A stretch of DNA of 64,000 nucleotides from Cymodocea nodosa (GCA_036874045.1 JAZBRI010000010.1:4608001-4672000); one strand, 5' to 3'. Counted from the stretch's first letter, positions 1-10,830 are shown. The notes: a model not told the origin generated them from the letters alone. A program made the numbers and translations.

Positions 1-189
1 TTTTTCAACCTATTTGATTTTAAACAGTTTAATACAATAAAAACAATTTGAGCCTCAAATCGAGAAAGTTAAATGTATGCCCAAATATCAATTTCTGCTT
101 AAAAACAAGGAAGGTAGAATAAGTAATGATATTAAATAAGTTGGTATCGATTTTATATCAAAGATTATTAACTAAGCTCTAATACCACT
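1..189 (-). mobile_element. Sire-1: 5' internal leader of a Sirevirus leaving the window
   Basis: This stretch matches 61245-61431, the region between gag and 5' LTR of the Sirevirus at the right end (Sire-M), in the same minus orientation. It is therefore the untranslated leader of a second element of the same family whose gag and pol lie left of the window. It holds the primer-binding site next to the LTR and no gene. Confidence 0.85.
176..187 (-). other. Primer-binding site (tRNA-iMet) of Sire-1
   Basis: On the minus strand this reads TGGTATTAGAGC, which is the plant tRNA-iMet complement TGGTATCAGAGC with one C-to-T change. It lies two bases inside the LTR end, the usual spacing for copia elements. 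Confidence 0.85.
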
Positions 190-1769
190 TGTAGGATCGT
201 ATGGCTACACAAGAGGGGGGTGAATTGTGTTTTTCAACTTTTTCTGATTATAGTTGAAACTTCAAAACTTAAAAACAAGTTGAGACATTGTTTTCATAAA
301 ATCATTTTTATTCAAGGTTTCAATTACAATATACAATTCAATTCTCCTCAGAAATTGTAGATGCAATTACATATCGATACCATGTTTCATCTATACAATT
401 TCATAATTACAAACAGAGAAAACTAATTTGCAGAATTTAAAACATTTCTCCTTGTTTGAGATCTTTCTTCTTCTTCTTCTTTTTCTTCTTCAGCAATTCT
501 TCAATGACGAATATCTTGTTGTTCTCTACTTCATCGAATTTGCTTTCTATTGATACTTCAGATCTTCAGTGACCTAAATCTGACCTTTTCTGCTTCACTG
601 AATTTTCTTCCATCTGAGAGCTTTTCCCTAAAGAGTGTTTTTGATCCCTGAAAAGATTTTTCGTTTGATGTGTAGGGATAACTGATCAATGAGAACTCTA
701 TACCTTTTATACTGTATCTTCATTTCATGCATATCCTCCATGTTTAATCACTATCAGTTTTCCACTTCTTCACGTCTTTTCTTTTTCCTTCATCGAAATA
801 CACACATTCTGACCCATGTTTACATTTCGAATTTCCTTTAACCATCAATCCTGGATCTCTGAAAAATTTCCTACAAAATAAATTTTCTCATCCAAAAAAC
901 TTTTCATCAAGTGTAATAAGAAGTCGTTACTTTAATGTTAACTAAACAAGTAACACAAGTAGATATTAACTCAACGTTTCTAACTTAATGAGTTCCTCAT
1001 GTGCCAATTCACATGACAAGTACTGTAGCTAACTCAATGAAGAAAGTCTGTGGTGTTATAGATAACTCAACGAACTAGCTTCGTGGTGTTACGATAACTC
1101 AACGAACCATCTCCGTTGTGTTATAGATAACTCAACAAACTAGTAATAAATAAATGTTTTTATAATAAGAATTTTACCACGTGCAAAAATAACAACTTAA
1201 GTTTTATAACGCTAACTTAACACATTGCCTTAGTGTTCAATATAGCAACTCAACGTGTTTAGTTATGTTAACTTAACGAGTTAAACATGTGCATCTCACG
1301 TGATACAATATAACATTCGTAACTTATAATTTTACCACGTGTACAACACTAACTTTACAAGTTTGTCTCTTCTTTTACTAACTAACTTAACGAGTTCTCA
1401 CGTGACCTATTTTAACCTTTAAGCCTTTAACTCAACGAGTTCTCACGTGAACTCTATACAAATAACACTCTAACTTAACGAGTTGTTTAAACGTGCACTA
1501 TTCATGATATAAAAGATATAACTTTAAAACATATCATGCTTTTCAATAAAAACACACGTTAACTTAACGTTTAGTTAAATGAGAAATTAATGCAATGAAA
1601 CGACTAGTTATTTAATAGTAAAATTTCAAATCCAATATAGACAAGTATTTATATCAGTAAGCTTTTTCTGTATTAATTGATGTTTTTAATTTCTTTTCAC
1701 AAGCAATAGTAATTGAGCAAATATGATTACTTTCACTCAGCACACATCATCAAAACAAAATACTCAACA
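190..1769 (-). repeat. Sire-1 5' LTR, about 1580 bp
   Basis: The plus strand runs TGTAGGATCG...CTCAACA. In element orientation the LTR starts TGTTGAGTATTTTG and ends CCTACA. It is collinear with 61432-63001 and with the truncated copy 28274-29631. A TATAAAAGG box on the minus strand near 700-710 marks the U3/R boundary. The U3 part (about 900-1560) is packed with short inverted-repeat motifs (AACTCAACGA, AACTTAACGAGTT) interleaved with CACGTG G-boxes, the dense LTR motif organisation reported for Sireviruses. The PBS on its left side shows it is a 5' LTR of a minus-strand element. Confidence 0.9.
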
Positions 1770-1897
1770 ATATCTCATGTAGTGGGAGTGGTTAGTAGAT
1801 ATATGGTAGATCCAAGAGCTAAGCATTGGTCTGCTGTACTGTGGATACTCAGATATTCCCTAGACGTAGATCTGAACTTCAAGAAAGGACTAGTTGA
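1770..1897 (+). pseudogene. Copia RT/RNase H fragment
   Basis: Translation gives VGVVSRYMVDPRAKHW followed by a WILRY-like block and LNFKKG. This is the hallmark region between reverse transcriptase and RNase H of copia polyproteins (VVSRYM...P...HW.AVK.ILRYL). Only about 40 codons remain. It starts exactly at the Sire-1 LTR end and stops where the M-module fragment begins, so it is a relic of the target that Sire-1 entered. An open frame running in from the LTR is fortuitous. The copia lineage is not resolved. Confidence 0.75.
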
Positions 1898-2290
1898 AAC
1901 AGATATCTGTAATTAATGAAACAACTTTTTCTTGACAGACCTCACAGACCTCTGATAGTTGGTGATTAAGGTAGTCATATTGGTATAAACTATATGCGAT
2001 TCAAAGATATCTGTAATTAATGAAACAACTTTTTCTTTTCAAAACATTAAATATTGATAATTTTCTTTAAAAGTTAGTTTGAAAAGCTTGAATCATACAA
2101 GAGCTTTCTAATGTACCCATGTAATGAGCTTTCAGTCAACAATCCCAGATCTAATCAGGACCTTAGGTTGTCAGATTTAAAGAATCCTTTTTTAGGACAA
2201 CAATCCTTACATACCTATCTGCTCAAGTACAAAAGGCTCGTGATCAATCTAATCAATAAACTCTCAAAGATTTTCACTTTGTAAGCACAA
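1898..2290 (-). repeat. M module fragment, minus orientation (Sire-type)
   Basis: Positions 1965-2290 match 54755-55075, the spacer between pol and the env-position ORF of Sire-M, with few differences. A piece of about 35 bp (1898-1932) is a second copy of 2008-2042, so the left edge carries a local duplication. No coding capacity. The fragment abuts an oppositely oriented copy at about 2291, making a long inverted repeat. Confidence 0.75.
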
Positions 2291-2982
2291 GCCTTTTGTA
2301 CTTGAGCAGATAGGAATGTAAGGATTGTTGACCTAAAAAAGGACTCTTGAAATCTGGCAACCTAAGATCCTGATCAAATCTGGGATTGTTGACTGAAAGG
2401 TCGTTACATAGGTACATTAGAAAGCTCTTGTATGATTCAAGCTTGTCAAATTAACTCTTAAAGAAAAAAAAAAAAGAAAAAAAAAAGAAAAAGAAAAAAA
2501 AACATATACTGTTCTAAAAAGATACTAGTGTTTTGTGAAATACAGATATCTTATGAATCGAGTATATTTTCTGTTATCTAGAATTGCTGAAATATGAATC
2601 TGGAATTGACTTTTGAAGTTGTTTAATGGAGATACAATTCTTTATTCTACTTGTCTTAATCAGAGTGAATTGCAATGTACTTTGATTCGTATGTTTTTGA
2701 AATTTCTTCTAGAAATCTTATTGGAAAATTCAGGATTACAGATGATGAAAAGAAGAACAAACGATAATATAATTAACACTTATGTGATGATGATATACTT
2801 TGTATGTAATTTACTTATATTCTAAGTATATTTGTAGGTTGATTACTGAAATGTACAAAATATATTTTTATGCTAAATAGAAGAAAAACAAAGGGGAAGA
2901 ATTAATTCTAGCACTTTTTGAAAGACCAATTAATTAGATCTTAGTTTGCTAAGGGACTAGCAAAATTTAGGTATGGGGGAAG
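2291..2982 (+). mobile_element. Gypsy A copy 1: 3' internal non-coding region
   Basis: Collinear with 25500-26222 of the main gypsy A element: M-module part, then AT-rich sequence, a hairpin and the polypurine tract before the 3' LTR. The A-rich tract at 2463-2500 replaces the TA repeat found at 25684. No gene. Everything upstream of this element has been lost at the junction with the inverted M fragment. Confidence 0.85.
2945..2982 (+). other. Hairpin plus polypurine tract of gypsy A copy 1
   Basis: TTTGCTA-AGGGAC-TAGCAAA (2945-2964) is a perfect 7-bp stem with a 6-nt loop. It is followed by the tract AGGTATGGGGGAAG (2969-2982), the likely plus-strand primer, directly against the LTR start TGTTTAG. 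The same arrangement recurs at 26185-26222 and in the unrelated LTR D element at 38867-38900. Confidence 0.8.
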
Positions 2983-5152
2983 TGTTTAGAATGAAAAAGT
3001 GCATATTATTAACGGTTAAATGATGGTTAATTGCATAATATTTAGCTTATCATATGAGAATTAAGCCATTATGTTATAATTGCACTGTTATATGCTTTAA
3101 TTGAAGAATCTGCTTAATTTGTGGGAATTAATGTTAATTTAGTACATTTTTGAATTGTCGGCAAGTTGCAGGCTGTGAAATTCTTAAGTATCCGAATTTT
3201 CTGATATTTCGGACAGTTATGTTTAACATACTTCGGATAGTTATGTTTAATAGACCGAATATGTCGGATAGTTATGTTTATATTGCCGAACAGTTATGTT
3301 TTGAAAGAATATTTTATTATTTCCAGAAGTACACGTGTCAAAACCATAATGAATGACTTAAGTGAACTTTCGGTGAGTTATCTATAACTATCCGAAATTG
3401 CAGCTGGGCATTGGATAGTTATCCCTGTAACTCTCCGAAATCTCTTTTTATTTATAAAATAGCTGTGGACACGTGCCATGTTCTAGGAAAGTGACTTAAG
3501 TGGATTTTCGGTGAATTAGCTGTAACTATCCGAAATGCATTTGAGCATCGGATAGTTAGACCTGTAACTCTCCAAAATGTTATTTTATGATTAAACTGCT
3601 ACTGACACGTAACATGTTCTGGGAAATTGACTTTAGTAGATTTTCGGTGAGTTAGCCGTAACTATCCGAAATGCATCTGAGCATCGGATAGTTAAGTTTA
3701 TAAGTATCCGAAATGCACCTAAGCATCGGATAGTTAAATTTATGCACGTGTTTTATAGTTAAATTAACGAAGAAAGTCCGTTGAGTTATCTGTAACTCCA
3801 CGGACTATATATTTTCTAATATGCCACTGTAGCGGTTGCAGAAATAGGACAGTTGGAAGGAAAAACCACGTTTGCACGTATCGCACAAGAGAAGGAAGCA
3901 TCGCTGTTGATATGAATGAAGGAAATCCAACCAACCATTCAAGCAGAAGCAGTTACTACTAAAGAAATATAAAAGAAAAAAAAAAAAAAAAAAAGCGGGT
4001 GTGATCGATGGAAGGTCAGTGTGTGCAGAGGAGGATCGATGTCGCAATTCTCTAAAGTACCACACCAACCATCATCATCACCACCACAATCACCAACCAT
4101 CGGAGGTTTGTGAGGATACTTGCTTGATGTCGGGTCGATTCCAAGCCGAACATAGTACCTGACAACCACAGTGAGGAGTGATCACGTCGCGGGAAGGGAA
4201 GCCATTTTCACCAAGCGCCGACTCATATTTTAGGAGATCGTAAAGCTTTTAGCCTTGGCTTCAGGTTGATGCCTGTATGTTGAAGAGGAGATTATCTTGC
4301 AATTCTAGACTCGCGATTCTATAGAGAGAGGAGACAAAATTGTAAGTGGTTTAATTTTCAGTGGTGTAATCGCGCTGCAAGTAGTGTTAGAAGTATTTAC
4401 TATCAAGTGAGATTACTTTACATTTCACCTGTGGCCCATTTCCATATTCATATTAAAACAAAAATACCAAAAACAATTTATCTATGTTTGTATGTTGTAT
4501 TTGAGTGTTGTATTGTTTGTGTTGTATCATGATTAATGTTATCTGTATCAGTTTTGTGATTGTTTTATGTTTATTTTAGTTTTATAATTTATTGAAATTG
4601 GTTTGTTCAAAAGACTTAAAGATTTTAATGGTTACTGTTTGAATTATCTGAATGTTAGTATTGCTTAATGATAAATCCAATGTTAACTAGAATTAAAGAG
4701 CTTAATTGATGTTATTTACAATCTGTGGAATCGCCCAATGGTTGGTCGAATTCCTCTGTAAATAGCAGTATTAAATAGAAAGTCAGGCTCGTGGAGTTAA
4801 CTTAAGTCCACGAGGTTAGTCCGTTGAGTTATCCATAATTCAACGAATTTAGTCTGTTGAGTTAACTATAAGTTAACGGAGAGCTTATTGAATATATAAA
4901 TTTGATTGTTAACAAACGAATAGTTCTCAAATTCGTCAACAATTCCTTGTGGGATCGACCTGTACTTGCACACTGATACAATAGACACTATGCATTTGCA
5001 GTTAAAGTACAAATTGGAATTAATATCTAAATTGTTTTAAAGGTTGTATGTTTACTTCTAAAAGAAAGAATAGGCATAAAAATAAATTAATTAAGTAAAA
5101 CAAAAGTAACAAATCCAAGTTTTTCTAGTGTAGTGCTGGGAAAATCCAAACA
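2983..5152 (+). repeat. LTR A, copy 1 (3' LTR of an Athila-like element), about 2170 bp
   Basis: Starts TGTTTAGAATG and ends ATCCAAACA. A TATAAAAG box lies at about 3968. A U5-type block (GGGATCGACCTGTACTTGC, about 4953) is shared with LTRs D and E. A consensus splice donor GTAAGT sits at 4342. U3 carries a three-unit tandem array (3355-3770). The minus-strand frames over 3805-4169 come from the promoter region and recur in every LTR A copy, so they are not genes. The right end abuts the truncated copia T. Confidence 0.88.
3355..3770 (+). repeat. 137-bp tandem repeat, three units, in LTR A U3
   Basis: GACTTAAGT-like anchors begin at 3355, 3493 and 3629 (spacing 138 and 136). Each unit has, in order, an ACACGTG G-box or its relic, GACTTAAGT, TTTCGGTGAGTTA, TAACTATCCGAAA, then CGGATAGTTA and TAACTCTCCGAAA. 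The last two pairs are short inverted repeats. Copy 3 has a single unit and copy 4 none, so the array expands and contracts between family members. Confidence 0.85.
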
Positions 5153-6264
5153 ATCTTCACACGATCTTCTATTCTAAGAAAGTGATAACGAACATCACTA
5201 TGCTTTGTCCTATCATGAAACACATTGTCCTTCGTTAAGCTGATGGCACTGAGATTGTCACAGAAAATTTCTGCTTTATCATATCGCAGACTAAAGTCTC
5301 CAAGTAACCCCTTTAGCCAAATACCTTCTTTTACATCTTCTGTCATCGCCATATACTTAGCCTCTATGGTGGATAAAGATACAGTAGGTTGTAAAGTAGA
5401 TTTCCAACTAATAATAGAATCTGCCAATGTGAAGACATATCCTGTTAAGGATCTACGTTGATCAACATCACCTGCAAAATCTGAATCAGAATATCCAGCT
5501 ACACTACAGTTATGTTTAACACCATAAATCAGTCCTACATCAGACGTGCCCTTCAAGTACCTAAAGATCCTTTTCACAGCCTGCCAATGACTCTTCCTTG
5601 GATTTGACATAAACCTGCTTACAACACTAAGAGGGTAAGCAAGATCCGGACGAGTACAAACCATGGCATACATAAGACTGCCAACTACCTATGAATATGG
5701 AACTTTCTTCATGTACTCTTTTTCAGATTGCGTCTAAGGTGCCATAGCAATTGATAATCACAAGTTCCTATCATAGGGCGTTCCAATGGCCTTGCTTGAA
5801 GCCATGCCAAACCTACTCAAAATCTTTAGAACATAACTGTGCTGATGGAGAAATAATCTTCCAATGTTCCTATCACGATAAATCTCCATCCCAAGGATTT
5901 TACCTACCAGTCCTAAATCCTTTATTGCAAATTCAGATTTCAATGTGTCTTTCAAAACCTGTATTTCATTGACATCTTTGGCTGCAATCAAAATTTCATC
6001 TACGTACAAGAGCAAGTAAACAAATTCTTCTTTAATTTGTTTAATATAGACACATGAATCAAAACTACTTCTAACAAAACCAACATTAGTGATAAAAGAA
6101 TCAAATCTTTTATACCACTACTTGGGAGACTATTTCAGCCCATACAAAGATTTCTGTAGCTTACAAACGAGGTCTGATCTACCTCTTTCTGCAAAACCTA
6201 TTGGCTGTTCCATCCAGATGTCCTCATCTAAATCACCATGCAAGAAAGCTGTTTTCACATCCAA
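5153..6264 (-). pseudogene. Copia T pol, C-terminal half: RT fingers-thumb and RNase H
   Basis: Reading leftwards: [16 protein letters not shown] RT motif, SLYGLK, then YLLLYVDEILIA, then MYAMVCTRPDLAYPLSVVSRF, then RNase H (GYSDSDFAGD, SLSTIEAKYMA, IFCDNLSAISL). The RT active-site box is normally YVDD; here it is YVDE, so the second catalytic aspartate is lost. Stops interrupt the frame near 5690, 5755 and between 6015 and 6264. The end runs into LTR A sequence, replacing the last RNase H residues. Family: Tnt1/Tork-like RVT_2 polyprotein. Confidence 0.88.
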
Positions 6265-7560
6265 CTATTCAAGTTCTAAATCCTTTATTGCAACAATTGC
6301 CAAAAGGACTCGAATGAAGGTGTGTCTAACTACTGGAGCAAAAACTTCATTGAAGTCCACACCCTCCTTCTGTGAAAACCCTTTTGCTACCAATCTTACC
6401 TTATATTGTATTCCAAGGTTGCCCTGCATTCCTGATTTCCTTTTGAACACCCATTTGCAACTAACAATATTCTTGTCCTTGGGACATTTTACCAACTCCC
6501 AAGTCCTATTCTTATGCAAAGATTGTAGTTCTTCTTGCATAGCTCCCAACCAATGTACGGTTTCTGGTTCGCTAATGGTAGCATCAAAACTAGGTAGGTC
6601 AGCATCCTCCACCTCACCAGCTACTTGTAGGGCAAAAGCGACCATATTATTGTAGCCATACCTCTGTGGAGGGTGAACATCCCTCCTAGGATGATCTCTG
6701 GCAACACACCTTGAATGTGTGTCCTCAACAAATTCATCTCCTCGATCATCTTCAAAAATCAAACGTTGATCTGTATCAACAGGAACAGACTGATCAGATA
6801 TCAACAGTTGATTCAAATCAAGCTCCACCTGCTCAGGAGTACTAGGTGCATTCAAAGCAATTGGGTTTTCTTTCTTGTGCATTATAGAAACCTCATCAAA
6901 GGTAACATCCCTGCTATGAATGACCTTTCTTGTTTCTTTATCATATATCCTATATCCTTTTACTCCCATTCCATATCCCACAAAGATGCCTTCCTTGGCA
7001 CGCGACTCTAATTTAGCATGATTCACATGGTAATATGCAGAACATCCAAATACTTTCAATTTGGAATAGTTAGCCGCTTTATCCATCCATACTTCATAAG
7101 GGATCTTATCGCCAATTGCATTAGATGGCGACCTATTCACCAAATAGGAGGCTATGTTAACAGCTTTAGTCCAAAAGCATTTTTCTAGCCCAACATGAGA
7201 GAGCATACACCTAGCTCTCTCCAACAATGTCCTATTAAGACGTTCTGCAACTCCATTCTGTTGTGGAGTTCCCCTAACAGTATAATGCCTAGTTATGCCT
7301 GCATTTATGCAAAAAATGTCAAATTCATTTGAGCAAAATTTTAAACCATTATCTGTTCTCAAGTATTTTACTTTCCTCCCTACTTGGTTTTCAACAATAG
7401 CCTTCAATTGTTTAAAGTTCTTGAAGGCCTCACTCTTATGTTTCATAACGAACACCCAAGTCATATGACTAAAGTCATCAACAATGGAGAGAAAATACTT
7501 AGAACCTGCTAAAGAGAGTTGTTGAGATGGTCCCCAACAATCTGCATGGACATAATCCAA
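6265..7560 (-). pseudogene. Copia T integrase core and start of RT
   Basis: A 431-codon open stretch. DYVHADCWGP carries the first catalytic Asp of integrase, YLRTDNGLKF the second, and TPQQNGVAERLNRTL the Glu, so the DDE triad is intact. KVFGCSAYYHV and the EGIFVGYGMGVKGYRI block are typical of copia integrase C-terminal regions. The last 100 residues (WVFKRKSG, VRLVAKGFSQKEGVDF, FAPVVRHTFIRVLLAIVA) begin the RT. The frame is continuous with the upstream protease region but interrupted by a stop near 7605. The first residue is not an ATG. Confidence 0.9.
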
Positions 7561-8133
7561 CTTCCCTTTGGTAGAATGTTCTGCTCTTCCAAAGGAAACA
7601 CGTTTCTATTTCCCATAGATACAATGCCTGCATAAATCAATATCTGTAAAGATATGACCATCTAACCTGCCAAGTGTACTGAGCTTCTGCATTCCCTTTA
7701 GGCCCAAATGTCCTAACCTGGAATGCCAAATAGCTGACATAGACTATTGATCACTTATTATCGCAGCTACCAATCCAATGATAGGTTTGCCCTGAAGAAT
7801 GTATAAAGGTCCATCCTTGATTCCCTTCATTACAACTAGGGAACCTTTCAAAATGTGAAGTTTACCTCCTCCACCTGAAAAACTGAAACCTTTCTAATCA
7901 AGAGCCATTAGTGAAATAAGGCTCTTGCCCAACCTTGGCACATGCCAAACATTCTCCAAGACTTTGATAGTCCCATCATGCATCCTAAATCTGACAGATC
8001 CAACACCTGTTTTGTCGCAAACATCATTATTTGCTAAAGTGACCTGTCCACCATCTACCTCCTCATATGTATGGAAATATTCTCTGTTGGGAGTCATATG
8101 ATGTAATGCACCAGAATCCATAATCCAACTCTA
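7561..8133 (-). pseudogene. Copia T protease and GAG-pre-integrase domain
   Basis: IMDSGALHHMT is the aspartic protease active site (D-S-G). It is followed by a glycine-rich strand region and VWHVPRLGKSLISL, normal for copia proteases. The GAG-pre-integrase zinc-binding part follows: HSRLGHLGLKGMQKL, then a DLCRHCIYGK-type C..C pair before integrase. Stops near 7745, 7893 and 8133 break it. Confidence 0.85.
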
Positions 8134-8967
8134 ATTGGAGTAGACACTATAGCATACAGTAAGGGAGAAATCACAGTCAGACCCTGAGACTCCATTTTCA
8201 ATGATTGTTGCATTTCCCTTAATCTTCAATTTAGGGCAGTTTACCTTCCAATGCCCCTTTTCCTTGCAATAATTGCAAGTGTCCTTGGAAAATCTACCTC
8301 TAGACTTACTTCTGCCTCTACACTTGTTGTCTCTTCTACTCTGTCGTCCTCTAGACTCTGAATGATGCACTATCAAACTTGATCCGCCAGCATCATTGCT
8401 ACCATGTGTAGCCAAATGTCTCAATTCTCGAGAATGAAGACTTGATCTTACCTCCTCCAAGGTAATAGAATCTTTGCCAACCACAAAAGATTGCACAAAA
8501 TTCTCAAAGGAGAGAGGAAGAGATACCAATAAGATGAGAGCAACATCCTCATCTTCCACAGTAACACCAATGTTCCTCAACTCCATGAGAATGGTGTTGA
8601 GCTGATCCAAATGTTGCTTTAATGGTGTACCTTCCATCATTCTTAGAGAGAACAGCCTTTGCTTTAACAACAACTTATTCGTAGGAGACTTAGTCATATA
8701 CAGAGATTCTAACTTATTCCAAAGACCCAAAGCTGTATTTTCATCTACTACCTCAATGATTATCTCATCTGATAAACATAGCAGAATAGTCGAATGTGCC
8801 TTCTCCTCTTGCTGTTCAAATTCGACAGACTTCTTATCTAGGGTTGTCTCTACATTTAAGGGAGTCCAAATACCTTACTGTTTCAAAAGTGCTTTCATCT
8901 TAATCAGCCACAAACTAAAGTTGTTCTTGCCGTTGAACTTTTCAACTTTCAAGGCTGAAGATGCCAT
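8134..8967 (-). pseudogene. Copia T gag
   Basis: Begins with ATG at 8967 (MASSALKVEKFNGKNN, then FSLWLIKMKALL), the N-terminal block of Tork-type gag (UBN2/Retrotran_gag family). A stop follows near 8878. The frame then continues with ALGLWNKLESLYMTK, RLFSLRMMEGT and ILLVSLPLSFENFV. The C-terminus is Arg/Ser-rich with one CCHC knuckle, CNYCKEKGHWKVNC, with all four zinc ligands present. Length of about 278 codons is normal for the family. It would package element RNA in cytoplasmic particles. Confidence 0.88.
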
Positions 8968-9174
8968 GACAGTAGAACACAAACACAACAAGCAAATACC
9001 AAAGAATTGGGACAACAAATAAGCAAAAAATTTGCTATCCCAAAGCTGCAAATGAATCTTTCATTCAAAATATCCCAACTAGCAAATGTAGCTACCAAAT
9101 TCAAAAGATCACTCACAAAGAATCCCAAACAAACAAAAATGAGCCAAGATCACACGTATTGTCTCAAAATTCCC

Positions 9175-9257
9175 AAAGAACTTCAAAGAATTCCAAAGAA
9201 CTTCAAAGAATTCCAAAGAACTGCTAAAGAATTCCAAAGAACTGCTAAAGAATTCTG
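9175..9257. repeat. 20-21 bp tandem repeat, about four units
   Basis: Units AAAGAACTTCAAAGAATTCC (twice) and the variant with AAAGAACTGCTAAAGAATTC (twice) follow each other without a gap. The array lies in the copia T leader, close to the gag start. Confidence 0.9.
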
Positions 9258-9574
9258 CAAAATCACAACAATAAGCTTCAAAAGTTATGATAGGAATTCT
9301 TACTACTCATTTCACCAACGTGGAAACGACAGATGACCAAGTGCACGCTGTCAGATTTAAGATCGCAGGCGTCAAACCAGAATTCCAACCACAGATGCTT
9401 TGTCACGAACACAAGTCGCGAGCAAAGATTGCGTGAGCAAACCGCGAGTGCTGGCGTTGAACGAAGAACGCAAGCATTGATACGTGAACGCTGGCGTCGA
9501 GTGGAACACGAGAGATCACACACAGGTGTTGGCGTAGGCAAGGATGTAGACGAATGCACGCAGGCGCTAGTGTC

Positions 9575-9950
9575 GGGTGAGGACGCGAGCGATCGCGTGT
9601 GGGTGCTGGCGCGGATGAAGATGCGGGCAAATACGCAGACGATCGCGTGAGCAAGAACGCAAGCGAATGCACGCAGATACTGGCGCGGGCAAAGATGTGG
9701 ACGATCGCGCGAGCAAGAACGCGTGCGAATGCACGTGGATGCTAGCGCGGGCGGAGATGCAGACGATCGCGCGAGCAAGAACATGGGCGAAGGCATGCGG
9801 ATGCTAGCGCGGGCAGAGAGCGGACGATCGCGCGGGCAAGAACGTGGGCGAATGCGTGTGTTGGGTGCGGGCGTCGATCGTTGGGAGCGAGCGTTGGGCG
9901 CGGGCGTTGGGCACGAGCGTCAGGCGTCGGCTCGTGCATTGGCCAAGATC
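9575..9950. repeat. 62-bp CpG-rich minisatellite in the copia T leader
   Basis: GACGATCGCG cores start at 9638, 9700, 9762 and 9823, spacing 62, 62 and 61. They are separated by GCAAGAACGCG, GAATGCACG and GCTAGCGCGGGC blocks. Degenerate units extend on both sides, ending in a run of GGGCG(T/C)TGGGC-like repeats near 9890-9930. This is the only strongly GC- and CpG-rich DNA in an AT-rich window. Confidence 0.9.
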
Positions 9951-10002
9951 TTTCTTTTCTTCTTTCAAGACTAATCCACTGCCAACTCCTCAAGCTTCAC
10001 AA

Positions 10003-10010
10003 TGATACCA
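10003..10010 (-). other. Primer-binding site of copia T
   Basis: Minus strand TGGTATCA, two bases from the LTR end. Only the first eight bases match the tRNA-iMet complement; the following bases diverge, as seen in some Tnt1-like elements. Confidence 0.75.
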
Positions 10011-10012
10011 CT

Positions 10013-10321
10013 TGTTATGCGAAGAGAAGTGCGGAAAGGGAGAAGCTTGGACTCGTGGAGAAGAAAGAAGAAGACAAATGGGAAATAAACGTGTGAAACA
10101 ACTGCAAAGACACCAAGGTTTAACGTGGTTCCCCAATTGGGTACGTCCACGGATGGAGCTCAACTAGTTGATTCTCTCTAAGTGATCACAAAGGGATACA
10201 AGATTCATCTCCTACAATAAGCACACGTTGGGGGTCTATTTATAACATTTGTGTACCCCCAAGTGGCTAAGGACAAAAGTACCCCTATGTGTAACAAACT
10301 AATTCAAGACACATAATAACA
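10013..10321 (-). repeat. Copia T 5' LTR, 309 bp
   Basis: Plus strand TGTTATGCG...ATAATAACA, so the termini are the inverted repeat TGTTAT/ATAACA. It matches the solo LTR 59261-59565 over its whole length. A TATAAATAG box lies on the minus strand at about 10230, so transcription would run leftwards into the leader. Confidence 0.92.
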
Positions 10322-10830
10322 TCCTACTTTTATAATTTATTAAAAACATGAATCCATATCAATAAGCTCATACTTTTTCTATAGTTTAATAGGATTTACA
10401 CATAAATCATTCTACAAGTTTAATCAATCAAATTAAATGTATCTTTGATCATATGTACTTCATTTAATCCAAAAATCAACATTTTAGCTCTTTTAGGATT
10501 TTAGATAATTTACTGAGTTTCAGTTAAGCATTCTGATTTCTTTAAAATCGTGAAACTGTTAAACTCATAAAATTTAGTAAAAAAAACATAAGATACTATA
10601 TCTAGATTTATATTAATAGTAAGATTTTGTATCATCTTATATAAGATTCTAAATATAACATTTAAGTAGTTACAGTTCTTAAAAATTTTACAGTTTCAAT
10701 TACCAGATAGTTATAGGAAATTTTGGTTAGTTATAGCAAATTCATAAAAAAAATTTCAATTACCATAGAAATTTGCAGCACAATCCTACTTCCTTTAATT
10801 AACAAAATTACTTGGATTTAATCTAATTAC

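Larger units (their letters stand above)
8968..10002 (-). other. Copia T leader (5' UTR), about 1.0 kb, repeat-rich
   Basis: Between PBS and gag ATG lies an unusually long leader. It contains two tandem arrays, 9175-9257 (about 20-bp units) and about 9575-9950 (62-bp CpG-rich units). Arginine-rich reading frames on both strands here result from the GC-rich repeat and have no ATG context or family support. Confidence 0.75.
5153..10321 (-). mobile_element. Copia T: Tork-like Ty1/copia element, 3'-truncated
   Basis: Order on the minus strand: 5' LTR (10013-10321), PBS (10003-10010), long leader, gag, protease, integrase, reverse transcriptase, RNase H, ending abruptly at 5153 against LTR A copy 1. 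The 3' LTR and the last RNase H codons are missing. The target on the right is the inverted gypsy A fragment. A solo LTR of the same family lies at 59261-59565, so the family has more than one copy here. Several in-frame stops show it is defective. Confidence 0.9.

Noticed and set aside
2100..2440. Foldback transposon or MITE
   Set aside because: The inverted repeat is explained by two oppositely oriented M modules from larger elements; no terminal duplication flanks it.
3805..4169. Small minus-strand ORFs in LTR A (also at 12210, 26999 and 27880)
   Set aside because: Each lies inside an LTR, recurs with the LTR copy and varies in length and start; no support as protein.
9278..9993. Overlapping Arg/Ser/Pro-rich open frames on both strands
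   Set aside because: They follow the 62-bp GC-rich tandem array, are open in several frames at once and show no family motif; a repeat effect rather than genes.
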